The notes below the pieces were generated by a model. That model was not told the DNA's origin. It worked only from the letters and a program-made list of their open reading frames with translations, and searched no databases. Positions 20,931-32,484 of a stretch of DNA of 64,000 bases are shown here, one piece after another. This DNA is from Stomoxys calcitrans (lineage: Eukaryota > Arthropoda > Insecta > Diptera > Muscidae). Position 1 is the first letter of the stretch; each line of letters opens with the position of its first letter. Where the stretch lies: NCBI RefSeq assembly GCF_963082655.1, contig NC_081556.1, positions 68,743,227 through 68,807,226 of the forward strand. The letters run 5' to 3'. Both the position numbers and the translations under genes were made by a program.

Positions 20931-21113
20931 GCAGCCATATCAAAACATTGACCGATATGGCCCAATCCCAACCGACCTACACTAATAAGAAGTATTTATG
21001 TAAAATTACAAGCGCCTAGCTTTACTTTACAGACGGACGGACAGAGGGAGAGACATGGCTAAATCGACTTAAAATGTCATGACAATGAAGAATATGGGGG
21101 GGGGGGGGGGAGG
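20931..21113 (-). mobile_element. DINE-1-like repeat, subfamily A, fragment ending in poly(G)
   Basis: A single unit end (ATGGCAGCCATATCAAAACA), the GACGGACGG tract and a TGACAATGAAGAATATG block, then a run of about 14 G at 21097-21110. The TATACCC end is missing. Confidence 0.65.
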
Positions 21114-21124
21114 TTAATGGGGTC

Positions 21125-21335
21125 TTCAGCTATTGCTGAAAGGATTGAGAGCTCACTTTTGCAAAATCGGTGCGGCTAGTGATAGCATGTGGGGAAGATG
21201 ATGAGACGTTGGAACATTTCCTATATCATTGCCTACTTTCGCTGCCAAAAGACACCGGTACTTAGGTGGGGACATAATACCAGACATGGACTATTAAAGG
21301 ATTTTGTAAGTGGCACGGAATTCCTAACTTTGAAT
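21125..21335 (+). pseudogene. LINE family D C-terminal fragment
   Basis: Reads LRAHFCKIGAASDSMWG, then after a frameshift EDDETLEHFLYHC, and later DFVSGTEFLTL. These match the family D C-terminal module (ETLEHFLCHC) seen at 7531, 37281 and 56517. It abuts a mariner fragment. Confidence 0.75.
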
Positions 21336-21943
21336 AAAGTAACTTACTCACGAATAAATGCTTCAATGTTTTCTTTAAATGCGTCAATTGAAGGGGGCTT
21401 GTTTGTATAGACATGAGCTTTAACATAGCCCCACAAAAAATAGTCTAAAGGCGTTAAATCGCACTACCGGTCCCGAACGTGCAATAAAATGTTCATCGAG
21501 CTCGACTCTCAATAAGTCCATTGTTACGCGTGCTGTGTGGCATGTGGCACCGTCTTGTGGAAACCACATGTCATCCAATCTTTGAAGAAGTACGGTCCAA
21601 TGATGCCATCAGCTCACAAACCTCACCAAACGGTGACTTTTTCTGGATGCATTGATAGCTCTTGCAGTGCTTCTGGCTGATCTTCACTCCAAAATCGACA
21701 ATTCGTCTTTGTTATGTACTCATTGAGCCAAAAATGAGCTTCGTCGTTAAAAGGGAAGAAGCGAGCGATGAAGTTTCCTAACAGAGCACGCATTTTAATA
21801 ATATAATTTAATAATTTGCGTTTGTAGGACGATTCATGGTTCATTCATGGATTCAATTATAGACCAAACTGAAGAAGAAGCTCACGTGCGTGAGATGTTT
21901 AAACCAGTGTTGCCAAAAAGATAATAGCTAAAAAATCACCCTT
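21336..21943 (-). pseudogene. mariner-family transposase fragment
   Basis: The minus strand encodes NDEAHFWLNEYITKTNCRFW, then EDQPEALQEL and HPEKVTVW (21844-21624). In other frames it reads PQDGATCHTA and LTPLDYFLWG-like text, consistent with a third catalytic Asp, and a C-terminal PPSIDAFKENIEAFI. The first Asp is in NDEAHF. The upstream part (21845-21943) lacks the N-terminal DNA-binding domain and ends AAAAAATCACCCTTTA, the same terminal inverted repeat (AGGGTGATTTTTT) as the element at 44910. The transposase is truncated at both ends and frameshifted. Confidence 0.82.
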
Positions 21944-21946
21944 TAG

Positions 21947-22253
21947 TTGTAAAGCCGGGCCGAATCCTATCGTATTTTATCCACCATTGATCGCATCTGA
22001 TTGTGCTGACTGAAGTCACAACTAGATAATACTTGCAAAATTTCAGCCAAACCGGATAATATATGCGCCCTCTAGAGGCTCAAGATATATAATCAAGGGA
22101 TGGTTGTATATGGCAGCTAAGAAAACAACACGTGCAAAATATCAGTCAAATCGGCAGGTCATTTCGTTTTCTGTAGGGTGAAGATGTTATAGACACAGTT
22201 GTTTTTTAGCTAAATTGGATAACAATTGCGCACTCAAGAATTATAATCGGTAG
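21947..22253 (-). mobile_element. DINE-1-like repeat, subfamily A, 3'-end fragment
   Basis: Starts AAAGCCGGGCCGAATCC, a half hairpin, with CCACCATTGATCGC close behind and parts of two or three units. It is cut off at 22253 by an unclassified repeat. Confidence 0.7.
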
Positions 22254-22255
22254 AG

Positions 22256-22647
22256 ATCAACGAAATTACCCCCAATTGAAATGAATAAAATAACCCCAAA
22301 TGAAATAGTCCTCAAAATAAATGGAAAGCAATATTTTAGTTTCATTTAACTTGAACAGAATTTTTTAAATCATTTTGAAAAAAGACACGAATGCTTTTTC
22401 TGAGTCTACCGGGAATGATTTCAAATTTCATATGTTCTTCGCAGCGGGTTTTATTTTAAATTAATAATAATAGGCAGAAATAGTAATCCAATGCCTTTTA
22501 CTGGACTCGAAAACAAATTGAACCGGTATTGCTCGTAATAAGTTTTGTAATAACTCGATATAAATTTAATTTTTAACCAAATGAAATAAGTCCCCTAAAG
22601 AATGAAATAACGACCAAAAATGAAATAATATCCATATCAACGAAATT
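22256..22647. repeat. unclassified GAAATAA/CCCC repeat bounded by 12-bp direct repeats
   Basis: The 12-mer ATCAACGAAATT occurs at 22256-22267 and 22636-22647 in the same direction. Just inside both ends are runs of (A)ATGAAATAA followed by CCCC or its variants. The vocabulary matches 3930-4925. There is no open frame. DINE fragments flank it on both sides. Confidence 0.5.
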
Positions 22648-22686
22648 TAAACCAAAAATTACGTAAAAAACGACGAAACAAAAACC

Positions 22687-23027
22687 AAACAACTAAAAGC
22701 GTGCTAAGTTCGGCCGAGCCGAATCTTGGGACCCACCACCATGGATTCTGCTAAAAATTTATACAAAAATAAATTGGGCATAATTTTATAGACTGAATTT
22801 GGCCGTACTTGGCACAGTTGTTGGAAGTCATAACAAAATACTTCATTCAAAATTTCAGACAAAAGTTGCGGCTTGTAAGGGCTCAAGAAGTCAAATCGGC
22901 CGATCAGTTTGTATGGGAGCTATATCAAGTTATATACCAATTTGGACCGTACTTAGCACAGTTGTTGAAAGTCATAACAAAAAAGCTACATGCAAAATTT
23001 CTGCCAAATCGGACAGGATTGCAGGAG
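22687..23027 (-). mobile_element. DINE-1-like repeat, subfamily A (copy A8), truncated by LINE
   Basis: Starts ACAACTAAAAGCGTGCTAAG with the hairpin TTCGGCCGAGCCGAA and has two units. It stops mid-unit where LINE family F coding sequence begins. Confidence 0.8.
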
Positions 23028-23909
23028 ACTGAAAATCCCCCCGCCCCAATCGAGACAGGAGGGGATGGCATCGAAACGGGACCCGACAAGCCATGTGTGA
23101 GTGGGCCATCCAGTTCAGTTGGACTGGGCTCAAGGTGTGCCCCAGCGGGGCAGCATGGAACTCAGAAAGTACTTTGACAGCAGTGTTCTGAGAAAGAGTA
23201 GTTCCACGAATCGTGTGAGGATGAACTCCTGGTGGATGCAGAAGACGTGGTAACAGAATAGTGGTGGAAGTTCTGAATCCTAACCATGATCCGGTTTTTA
23301 CAGATAAATCTCCAACATTGTAAGGCCGCTTCGGCGGCACTAAAGGTCCTCCAGATGACAGGGGGATTCGACTTGGTTCTTATCCAGGAACAATGGGTGG
23401 TGGAGGAATGGTTCGTGGACTAAGAATTCCGGGATTTAAACTACTCAAGGGTACGGGGAATGGGAGACACAGAGCCTGCATTCTTGCTAAGAGTAGTCTA
23501 AATATTTTTATTGTTCATCCAGATTCAGAGATGCCGCCTTCTAACCTTAAATCGTTGGTTGAAGCCGCTTCTGCACACCACCAAATATGGGGAAGTTCGG
23601 ATGTCAACGAAAGGGGTGAGCTGCTCATCTTTCTTTCTTATATATAAAAATCAATTTGTGTTTGTTTGTTTGTCGGTTTGTTTGTTTGTTCCGTATAGAC
23701 TCAAAAACGGCTGAACCGATTACCTTGGAACTTTCAAAGATTGTGTAGGTTGGTCTGGAAGGAAATATAGGCTATATAATTCTTTGATATCGGAAGAGGG
23801 CGGACCGTCCCCTTACCCCAAAAGTACTACCCAAAATGAAAGTGTTCCGATCGGGACAATATAAGACTCAAATGAAACGTACTCAGGAGTAGAGAACGAA
23901 TTTCATATT

Positions 23910-24741
23910 AACAAGTAAAAAGATGTTAAGTTCGGCTGGGCCGAACTTTGGATACCCACCACCTCGAGTATATATGTAAACTACCAATCGTCAAAATCCG
24001 GTGAAAAGGGCGTACCATATGCCCCATAGCAGCTATATCGAAATATGTTCCGATTTGGACCAAATACTAATAAGTACAAGTTTTAATTCAATGGTGTATA
24101 ACAAAATATTGGTCTTTTTAGTGACTACATCTTAAAATAAACCGATCTGAACCATATACGACACGGATGTCGAAAAGCCTTTCATAATTCACAGCGTAAA
24201 ATTTCAGTAAAATCGGATTATAAATGCGCCTTTTATGGGGCCAAAACTTTAAATGGAGATATCGGTCTATATGGCAGCTATATCCAAATCTGGACCGATC
24301 TGAGCCAAATTGAAGAATAATGTCAAAGGGCCTAACACAACTCACTGTCCCAAATTCCGGCGACATCGGACAATAAATGCGCTTTTTAATGGGTCCAAAA
24401 CCTTAAATCGAGAGATCGGTCTATAAGGCAGCTATATGCAAATCTTGATCGATCTGGGCCAAATTGCAGAAATATGAAGGGTCTTAACTTAACTCACTGT
24501 CCCAAATTTCGGCGACCTCGGACAATAAGCGCCTTTCATTGGAGCAAGATTTAAATCGAAAGATCGGTCTATTGGCAGCTATATCCAAAACTGGGCCAAA
24601 TTGAAGAAAGATGTTGGAGGGTCTAACACAACTCACTGTCCCAAATTTCAGCAAAATCGGATTATAAATGTAGCTTTTATAGGCCTAAGACCCTAAATCG
24701 GTGGATAGGTCTATATGGGGCTATATCAAGATATTGTCCGA
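23910..24741 (-). mobile_element. DINE-1-like repeat, subfamily B, nested in Helitron
   Basis: Starts AACAAGTAAAAAGATGTTAAG with the hairpin TTCGGCTGGGCCGAA and GGATACCCACCACC. About five units follow, and it ends mid-unit near 24741, lacking the GTCY and TATACCC end. Confidence 0.82.
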
Positions 24742-25093
24742 CCCCCACCCCAAAACTCATCCAATCAAAAATATTCGACGTTCATGTCATTATGGGACTC
24801 AAATAAAAAGTATTTGGCAGTGGATTACACATATGGTCCAAATAATGGGAGGTCGCCCTACCCTCAAATGGCTACATTAGCCGATCATGGCTATATGGGA
24901 CGAAATTGCTACTCATTTTAGGGACAAAGCCACTGGGATCCAATGTAAATATGGGGCCTATATAAAATGTATTTGAAAGTGGAGCCCAAAATATACTTTA
25001 AGAGCCCAGTGTCTGGGTGGCCACCCCAGAAATATTTCAAAATTGGTAATATAGGACTCAAAGCAAAGGCATTTGGGAATAGAGAAAAATTTT

Positions 25094-25368
25094 ACCCACA
25101 AACCGAGCAGGGGCAAACTTCTCACACATCAATGAGTGCGTTCTTATTCAAGTTTAAACTCAATGATAAGGGACTTTTTTTTATATTCAAGTCCGAACGG
25201 CGTGGCGCAGTGCGACACCTTATTGGGGAGAATTTACATGACCATGCATGGCTTGGTATCTGGCAAACTTCGCCGGCAATAAGAGGGGTTAACCACCGCT
25301 TTAAATTTGTTCAATGTTCTCGAACTCAGGCGTTTAGCGTTATAGGCGGACATGGGCTACAGTGGAAC
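25094..25368 (-). mobile_element. tRNA-derived SINE (family S, copy 2), degenerate, nested in Helitron
   Basis: Matches the SINE at 18657 through GAGCAGGGGCAAACTTCTCA, CAATGATAAGGG, CGAACGGCGTGGCGCAGTGC and a decayed B box (TTCTCGAACTCAGG). The tRNA-like head is damaged (ATGGGCTACAG in place of ATGCTAACCTCTGCGCTAC). Confidence 0.8.
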
Positions 25369-26744
25369 GAATTCGATATCCACATTCAGGCCTAAGTGTT
25401 CCCACCCTAAAAAGTCTTAAAAGAGTTAAAGAAGGCACAGCGGAGCGGACCCGGTTCGGCTAATTGAATATGTTATAATTGTCAATCTATCGATTTGTAA
25501 TGAAGGGAATAAACCGACCTTTATTACCATGAACAGGCCGAGGTACTAGATATTAACCTTGTATCGGAAGATATAAGTGGAAGAATATCGACTGGGATGT
25601 GTTGGATGACCACAGCTTCTCTGATCATCGATATATTAGTTTCAGCCTTGGAGAAAATACTGCAGAAGTGGTCCCTCGGCTAATTGGGATAAATTTCGGC
25701 TTAAATTCAGCACGTCTATCCCTCCTAGACTAGAAAACTACGGAGGATATAGACATAGTGGTCAAGCGGATCACGAAGGCCCTAAATGACTCGCTTGTGT
25801 CGGCATAGTGCCAAGCCAAGGCGCAAACAGCGACCACCATGGTGGACCCCAGAGCTGGTTGGTCTAAGGAAGGTCTGCAGAAAACTCTTCAACAGAGCAA
25901 AAGCCACAAGAGCACCACACGAATGGGACATCTATAAGGCTGAGCCAAGAAAATATAAGGGCGAGCTTAGAAAGGCTCAGAACAAATCCTGGGTAGAATT
26001 CTGCAGCTCCGTGGAGAATACATTTGAGCCCTCTAGGCTAAGGAAGGTTCTGTTCTCGAGATCTATTACGGTGGGATATATCCAGAAGTAAGAGAATGTA
26101 TGGACAATAGCGAGGAAACACACTCTTTTGAATTTGGCCATTAACAATATATTATTGTTTCTGGAAGAAAAGGGTGTAAAAGTGGTAGCGTATGCTGATG
26201 ATGTGGCTAATGCGGATGGGGGAAAATTTCCCAGCGCTCTAAGAGATATACTTCAAGAAGCTCTACGTGCAATAGCGCAGTGGGCTACCGGAAGTGGTTT
26301 GGGTATAAATTCGTGCAAGACAGAAACAGGAGATACAAGTTGCCTACAGTGGAACCTGTCTCCTTGGCAGGAGAGAATGTTCCATTTACAGAAAGCACAA
26401 ATTACCTGGCTGCTTTGCTGAATAGGAAATTGAACTTTAAATAATAAAATAAACATTTTGGAAAGAGTAAGAAATGCAACTCTTGCTCTATACACATTCA
26501 AGACAGCCATTGGAAGAAGTTGAGGGTTTAGACCGGGTGTCATGCATTGGGTATATACTGCAATTGTCAGACCTATAATGCAATATGGTGTTGTGGTCTG
26601 CCTTATAGTCAACCGAATCTAAAGGATGGCTTGTTTTGACATCACAGCCGCATTGAGAACGACACCATCTGTTGACCTGAATTAAATGCTACATCTAATG
26701 CATCTGTACATTGTGGCTAGACGATTAAATTTTTAATAAAAGGG

Positions 26745-28250
26745 TAATGTTGTCATTGATATTTTTGTAGTTTTTCAAAAAAAGTAATCGTAAAAAACAT
26801 GGGTATTTCATTGTGAAACACGAACTTAATACCCACCTTCGAGAGCTTGGAATTTTTGTAAATATGCAATTTGACTCGTCGCACTTCATAAAAGTTTATC
26901 GTACATACGAAACACATAAGGAATTCATTATTCCCAAAATCTTTTCATTGTAAAAAGAAAATTTGGAAGAAAATCAAAAATTTAAAAAGTAAATTTTAAA
27001 ATGTTTAAAATAATATTTCAAGAAAAGAACAACATGGTTTTATTTGAAATAATTATTTTAAAATGTAAATTAATCTGGAAAATCATTTTGGTGTTTTAAA
27101 TTTGTGTCTCCTAGTCCTTAAAATTGTTCATTTCATGGCAGATTTAATTCAAATAATTTATAATTAAATGTTATTAATTATTCTTTAGAAGCGCTTTTTA
27201 GACTAAGATGCTAAATATTTAATTTATTTTATAAAATTTCAATTAAAATAATAAAACTAGATTTAAGATTTAAGAAAATTCATATAGAATTGTGTCTTAG
27301 AAAATTTTGGCAAGAGAATTCTATTACGATTTTGGCTAAAAAAAAACCTTTAATAAATTTTCTTTTAGAATAATCACAAAAATTTTATCTTTTGAGAAAA
27401 TTACATTGCGTTGGATCTTTAAAAAATGCATTAAACCATAAAAGACGAAAAATAACCAAGAACGGAATCGCCTTAGAAAAATTCTAGCTCAAATTCGAAA
27501 AGAGGTATCTGAATGAAATTGGGATAAGCGCAAAGTGAACGACTGAAACCAGTTACAATAATTTTTCCATCATGTTTTGGAGGAAAATTGGCTTGTCGAA
27601 AGTAGGCTATCTTTTATATCCCAAAAATCAAACGAAACAATTTCTCAATATTCTTAAGAGTGAGATTCTGAAATCGGTTTTATTGTCTTCTTTTGACAGC
27701 AGTTGCGACTTTATGCCAAAATCATTAAATCCTGCTTTCTTCGCTAAATGGTTATAAAATATTAACAAACAGCCCTATTCTGAATAACATTTCCCGAAAA
27801 AGGGAAATATTTCCCAGGGAAAAAGGTAGGTATTCTGAATCGAAATAAAGGGGAGAATGAGACGATAAAATTTGGGAAAAAGTTCCCCAAACAAATGAAA
27901 AGGAGTAAGGACACAAAATTATAAATTTTATGGTTTTTGTAAAAATATTATATCATTTCTTACTATTTAACATTTTTTTTTGCTTATTTTTCCATTTTTG
28001 TTCTTTTTTCCAAAAAATAATAGTCAAACGCTTAGCCAAAATAAAACAGCTGAAGCAAAGCAGCTGTTTTCGAAAAATTTAAATTAAGGAGAAATTAGTT
28101 CCCTGGGAGTTTTCCGAATTGGACTGGCAATGAAAAATAAAAACTTTTCAAATTCGTGATATTTAAAAATAATTGCTACGTCAATATGAATTCCCTTAAT
28201 TATGAACATATAAAATTTCATCAAAATCGGACAACGGAATCGAGGGTCAG
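26745..28250. other. very AT-rich unassigned DNA
   Basis: No genes are recognised. A DINE-like TAATACCCACCTTCG occurs at 26827 without further support. At 27781-28120 TTCCC/GGGAA blocks (TTTCCCGAAAAAGGGAAAT, TTTCCCAGGGAAAA) and AGCAGCTG near-palindromes suggest a decayed inverted-repeat element. Confidence 0.4.
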
Positions 28251-28254
28251 ACGT

Positions 28255-28640
28255 AATGGGTTAAAATTTTGTCTTTAAAAGTATTTATTGAAATTTGTCT
28301 ATAGAAAAACTTTAGGAAAATGTTGTTTGGGCAGATAAGCATAATAAAAATACTTTAAAAATGTATTGTCGGAAAATGGAAGATTTTATTGAAATTTTGG
28401 CTTTAAAAAATAATCTCGAGGTTAGGTTGCCTTTACAGAGTTCTTCGCTTAACATTTTGTCCTTAAAAAATGCCTTACAATTTAGTCTTAGGAAAAAATT
28501 TTGTTGGCATTTTTTGTCTTTAGAAAAAATTTAATTAAAATGTTGTTTTAGAAAAAATTTTAAAGAAATTTTGTCTTTCAAAAACAATTTCGAGCGGCTC
28601 CGGCCCGTGCTGAAGTTTTGTTACGTCGAATAATTGTCTT
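28255..28640. repeat. degenerate short tandem repeat, AATTTTGTCTTTAGAAAAA type
   Basis: Units of about 25-30 bp centred on ATTTTGTCTTTAGAAAAAAT recur at about 28267, 28380, 28452, 28517 and 28569 with much divergence. A C-rich end (CCCCCCCTGGCTACGTCCCTG) joins the next repeat at 28672. Confidence 0.6.
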
Positions 28641-28671
28641 TAGAAAGCCTCCCCCCCTGGCTACGTCCCTG

Positions 28672-29286
28672 ATATGAGCTATATCTTATTCTATACCGAT
28701 TTCTATGAAATTCACCAGTAATGTCGAGAGTCATAAAAACATCTTTCCTGCCGAATTTTTTGAGAATCGGTTAACAAATAAGCACTTTATTGCAGTATTA
28801 GTCTAAATCTGACGAACGAATATATATGGGAGCTATATCTTAATCTGAACCGATTTTGAGCAAACTTCTCAGATATTGTGGTAGTTGTCGAGGAAAGCGT
28901 TGTGCAAAATTTTGTGAGAGCTATATCTAAATCTGAAACCATTTTCATGAAATTTACCAGTAATGTCGAAAGTCTAGAGAAAATCCTTTCTGGCAAATTT
29001 CGAGAGAATCGGTTAACATGTGACTATTTTATTGCATTATTACTGCAAATCGGACGAATATATATATGGGAGCTATATCCAAATCTGAACCGAATTTTTC
29101 CTTTTTCAATAGGCTTTGTCTCTAGGCTGAAAATCATGCTTATACCAAATTTTAAGACGATCGGATGAAAACTGCGACCTGTACCTTGTACATAAATTAA
29201 CATGGACAGACAGACAGACAGACGGACATGGCTAAGCCGAATCAGAATCTTCCTTCCCTGTACCATAGTAGTGGTGGAGTGTATAA
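28672..29286 (-). mobile_element. DINE-1-like repeat, subfamily C
   Basis: Three units share GGGAGCTATATCTxAATCTGA and TTCACCAGTAATGTCGA. They lead to a GACA/GACG microsatellite (29208-29226) and the inverted-repeat end GTAGTGGTGGAGTGTATAAA. It lacks the hairpin end. It differs from A and B in unit sequence but has the same architecture. Confidence 0.75.
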
Positions 29287-29629
29287 AAATGTATAAAACT
29301 CCCACTAGCTCCAAAGGCTAACCCACAAAACCATCAAGAAGGCATAGTTTCACAAGGTTATTATAGCGGTAGGTAGCTACCAAAATAAGCGTACTACTAG
29401 CAAAGGGCTCAAAAAGGAAGATTTAAACTAGTAGGATTCTGTATGACTTTTTCAAGCTCTTGGATATTCGTGGGATTTTCAGGTCGTTTGAAGAGGACAG
29501 TCAAAGTTTTTTGGCTACGAAGACGACGTTGTCATTATGGTATATGACCGAGTGGCAAGATTGACCAATGGGCTTGATGTATCCCCCAAAACATAAAGTC
29601 TGTGCTATTCACCAGTATGAGTTAATTTG

Positions 29630-29822
29630 GTGTGCTCAGGTGTACTCTCCCAGATCGGGTGAAGCTACCGCACTCATTGCAATGTCAGGACTGTGACGTC
29701 GCGCCGGACACATGACAGACTTACATTTGATTTGTGGGGATATGTTATAGACGGTTGAGCACTTATTGTGGCATTGCCCAGAAATTGCGGGGGTAGGTGC
29801 AGGATTATGGCTAAACGAACAC
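29630..29822 (+). pseudogene. LINE polyprotein C-terminal fragment
   Basis: The plus strand encodes LHLICGDML-stop-TVEHLLWHCPEIAG, which fits the Cys/His-containing C-terminal module (xVEHLLxxCP) of R1/LOA/I-type LINEs. One in-frame stop is visible. It belongs to neither family D nor F by close similarity. Confidence 0.5.
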
Positions 29823-29830
29823 CTTTTATA

Positions 29831-30790
29831 TTGGGTTGCCTAAAAAGTAATTGCGGATTTTTTAAAAGAAAGTAAATGCATTTTTAACAAAACTTAGAAT
29901 GAACTTTAATCAAATATATAATTGCCATTTTGTTCGATAATTCGATAACCTTTTGCCATCTTCCTGGCAAATTTAGTATTCCACTCTCATAGAACTTCTG
30001 GCCTTTATCTGCAAAAAATTGAACCAAGTGCGATTTTATAGCCTCATCATTGCCGAAAGTTTTACCATTTAAGGAGTTCTGCAAAGATCGAAATAAATGG
30101 TAGTCTGATGGTGCAAGGTCAGGGCTATATGGTGGATGCATCAAAAGTTCCCAGCCAAGCTCACTCAGTTTTTGGCGCGTGACGAAATATGTGTGCGGTC
30201 TAGCGTTGTCCTGGTGGAATATGACACCTTTACGATTGACCAATTCTGGTCGCTTCTCCTTGATGGCTGTATTCAATTGTCCAATTGTTGACAGTGAACA
30301 TCCGAATTAATCGTTTGGTTCCTTGGAAGCAGCTCAAAATATACCACACCCTTCCAATCCCACCAAACAGACAGCATAACCTACTTTTGGTGAATATCAG
30401 CCTTTGAAGTGGTTTGAGCTGGTTCACCATGCTTGGACCATGATCGTTTTCGACTAACGTTGTTGTAAACAATCCATTTTTCATCTCCAGTTATGATTCG
30501 TTTTAAAAACGGATCGAATTCATTGCGTTTAAGGTGCATATCACAAGCGTTGATTCGGTTTGTTAAATGAATTTCTTTCAATGCATGTGGTACCCATATT
30601 AAAATTGACGCCAAACAAACAAATGTAAACAAAATTTCGCGCACTTTTTTTCTAAAGCAAGCTAAAAGTAACAGCTGATAACTGACAGAAAGAAAGAATG
30701 CAATTGCAGAGTCAAAAGCCGTTGAAAAAATTTGTCAACGCCGACTATATTACTACTATATTACCGACAATTACTTTTTGGGCAACCAAA
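29831..30790 (-). mobile_element. mariner transposon, 960 bp, N-terminus deleted
   Basis: The terminal inverted repeats are TTGGGTTGCCTAAAAAGTAA (left) and the complement of TTACTTTTTGGGCAACCAAA (right). TA dinucleotides lie on both sides (29829-29830, 30791-30792), as mariner requires. The minus strand encodes the transposase catalytic core: ITGDEKWIVYNN (first Asp), VIFHQDNARPH (second Asp) and YSPDLAPSDYHLFRSL (third Asp), the D,D34D pattern. The pieces lie in three frames (30644-30381, 30484-30230, 30276-29884), so at least two frameshifts break the gene. About 100 N-terminal residues including the paired-type DNA-binding helices are missing, in line with 960 bp against the usual 1.3 kb. 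Confidence 0.93.
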
Positions 30791-30792
30791 TA

Positions 30793-31402
30793 TGTCTAAA
30801 TTGTCTTCGGGCACATAGTCCTATAGCCATTCTTGATAACTAAAGCTTTAAATGGTAGGTTAGAGGGAACTCTCCTGCTGGCCTGGCCGCAGCTTTGTCA
30901 TGCATGTTGGCTTCTTCATTCTAATGTCTGACTTTGTACTGACGTAAATTTTATCAGTGTTCTTCTTCGTTTTTGGATCTTTCGGCGGCGACACAATGGA
31001 CCTAAGTTCCCTGAGTGAAACTGATAGAGTCATTATATATAACCATAACAGCAGCAAACACAATTTATAATATATTTATTTTTAAGTTAATATTTTTGTA
31101 CGACGAATTCAAAAATGAGTTGACATGTAAAATTCTCTCAGCTGGGTTGATGCGGCTACCTGATAAATACGCCTTGGTCTCGGCGAATTACATTTTATTC
31201 GCCTTGTTTACAAATTTTGACATATCAAGTTCCCAAAAAAGGTGAAAGGCCTCCAAATTTCGCCAATTGTAACGGTAACGCCATTACTCTAGTCCCGATG
31301 GCCATTGCAATTTCTATATTGGCAAAACCTATAAGATTAATTGATGGTTCCCTAAGGGAATAGAATTGCACAACGATCATATAAAGTGAAGCTTTATAGT
31401 TT
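30793..31402. other. unassigned DNA
   Basis: A minus-strand frame at 31063-30860 contains SPPKDPKTKKNTDKI, vaguely like a LINE gag, but I cannot assign it. Nothing else is recognised. Confidence 0.35.
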
Positions 31403-32369
31403 GAAGTTCGGCCGGGCCGAATCTTATATACCCTCCACCATGGATCGGATTTGTCGAGTTCTTTTCCCGGCATCTCTTCTTATGTAAAAAAGGATATAAG
31501 AAAAGATTTGCTCTGCTGTTAGAGCGATATTAAGATATAGTCCAGTTTGGAGCACAATTTAATTATATGTTGGAGACCTGTGTAAAATGTCAGTCAATTC
31601 GAATAAGAATTGCGCCCTTTGGGGGCTCAAGAAGTAAAATAGAGAGATTGATTTATATGGGAGCTGTATCAGGCTATAGACCGATTCAGACCATAATAAA
31701 CACGTATGTTGATGGTCATGAGAGGATCCGTCGTACAAATTTTAAGGCAAATCGGATAATAATTGCGACCTCTAAAGGGTCAAGAAGTCAAGATCCCAGA
31801 TCGGTTTATATGGAAGCTAAGGCACAATTGTTGGATATCACAACAAAACACATCATGCAAAATTTCATTCTAATCGGGTGAAAATTGCACTCTAGAGGCT
31901 TAAGAAGTCAAGACCCAAGATCGGTTTATATGGCTGCTATATCAGGTTATGGACCGATTTGAACCATACTTAGCACAGTTGTTGGAAGTGATACCAAAAC
32001 ATCACGTGCACAATTTCAGTCAAATCGGACCAGAATTGCGCACTCTAGAGGCTCAAGAAGTCAAGACCCAAGATCGGTTTATATGCCAGCTATATCAAAA
32101 CATGCACTGATATGACCCATTTACAATCCCAACTGATCTACACTAATAAGAAGTATTTGTGCAAAATTTGAAGCGGCTAGCTTTACTCCTTCGAAAGTTA
32201 GCGTGCTTTCGACAGACAGATGGACGGATGGATGGACATGGCTAGATCGACATAAAATGTCACGACAATCAAGAATATATATACTTTATGGAGTCTCAGA
32301 CGAATATTGCGAGTGGTTACAAACAGAATGACGAAATTAGTATACCCCCATCCTATGGTGGAGGGTATA
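31403..32369 (-). mobile_element. DINE-1-like repeat, subfamily A (copy A9)
   Basis: Starts at the intact hairpin TTCGGCCGGGCCGAA and CCCTCCACCATGGATC. It carries the ATATGTTGGAGACCTGTGTAAA block and several units, then the GACAGACAGATGGACGGATGG tract, and ends CATCCTATGGTGGAGGGTATA. The outermost ACAAGTAAAAGCG is missing. Confidence 0.9.
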
Positions 32370-32484
32370 AAAAGGCAAAGAATTTTTTACCCTTTTTTGG
32401 CTTTCTCGCCAAAATGACTGATTTGATGTTTTGGTGGAAAATTAAATAATTATTATTATAAAATATTATAAAACAATTATTATT
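32370..32484. other. spacer between two DINE copies
   Basis: An AT-rich stretch of 115 bp between two DINE copies that lie in the same orientation. Confidence 0.5.

Larger units (their letters stand above)
23628..25463 (+). mobile_element. Helitron, 1836 bp, non-autonomous, precise insertion
   Basis: The 5' end is TCTTTCTTTCTTATATATAA and the 3' end is GCGGAGCGGACCCGGTTCGG then CTAA. It sits between host A (23627) and T (25464), which fits the Helitron rules (TC start, CTRR end, A/T target, no target duplication). Excising it in thought leaves the LINE endonuclease frame uninterrupted, which fixes both boundaries. Internal text such as AGACTCAAATGAAACGTACTCA and GGACTCAAATAAAAAGTATTTGG recurs within the element. 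A DINE (23910) and a SINE (25094) are nested inside. No Rep/helicase coding is present. Confidence 0.8.
23028..26740 (+). mobile_element. LINE family F copy 4 (gag end, endonuclease, partial RT) with nested Helitron
   Basis: Before the Helitron: a Pro/Gly-rich gag-like end (PPAPIETGGDG). The endonuclease domain then starts near 23288 with INLQHCKAASAALKVLQ and reads FDLVLIQEQWVV (catalytic Glu in QE) and later NERGELLI, where it is cut at 23627. After the Helitron, from 25464, the same frame goes on with EYVIIVNLSICNEGNKPTFI. It then reads toward DDHSFSDHRYISF (25607-25650, SDH motif) and the RT N-terminal linker PPWWTPELVGLRKVCRKLFN. At about 26122 it jumps to FLEEKGVKVVAYADDV, so most of the RT fingers and palm are deleted. 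The RNase H and C-terminal parts are absent. Stops (for example in the 25540-25560 region) show it is inactive. Confidence 0.85.

Noticed and set aside
30860..31063. Minus-strand frame with a Lys-rich SPPKDPKTKKN segment as a host gene
   Set aside because: Too short, no homology I can name; more likely a LINE gag scrap or chance.
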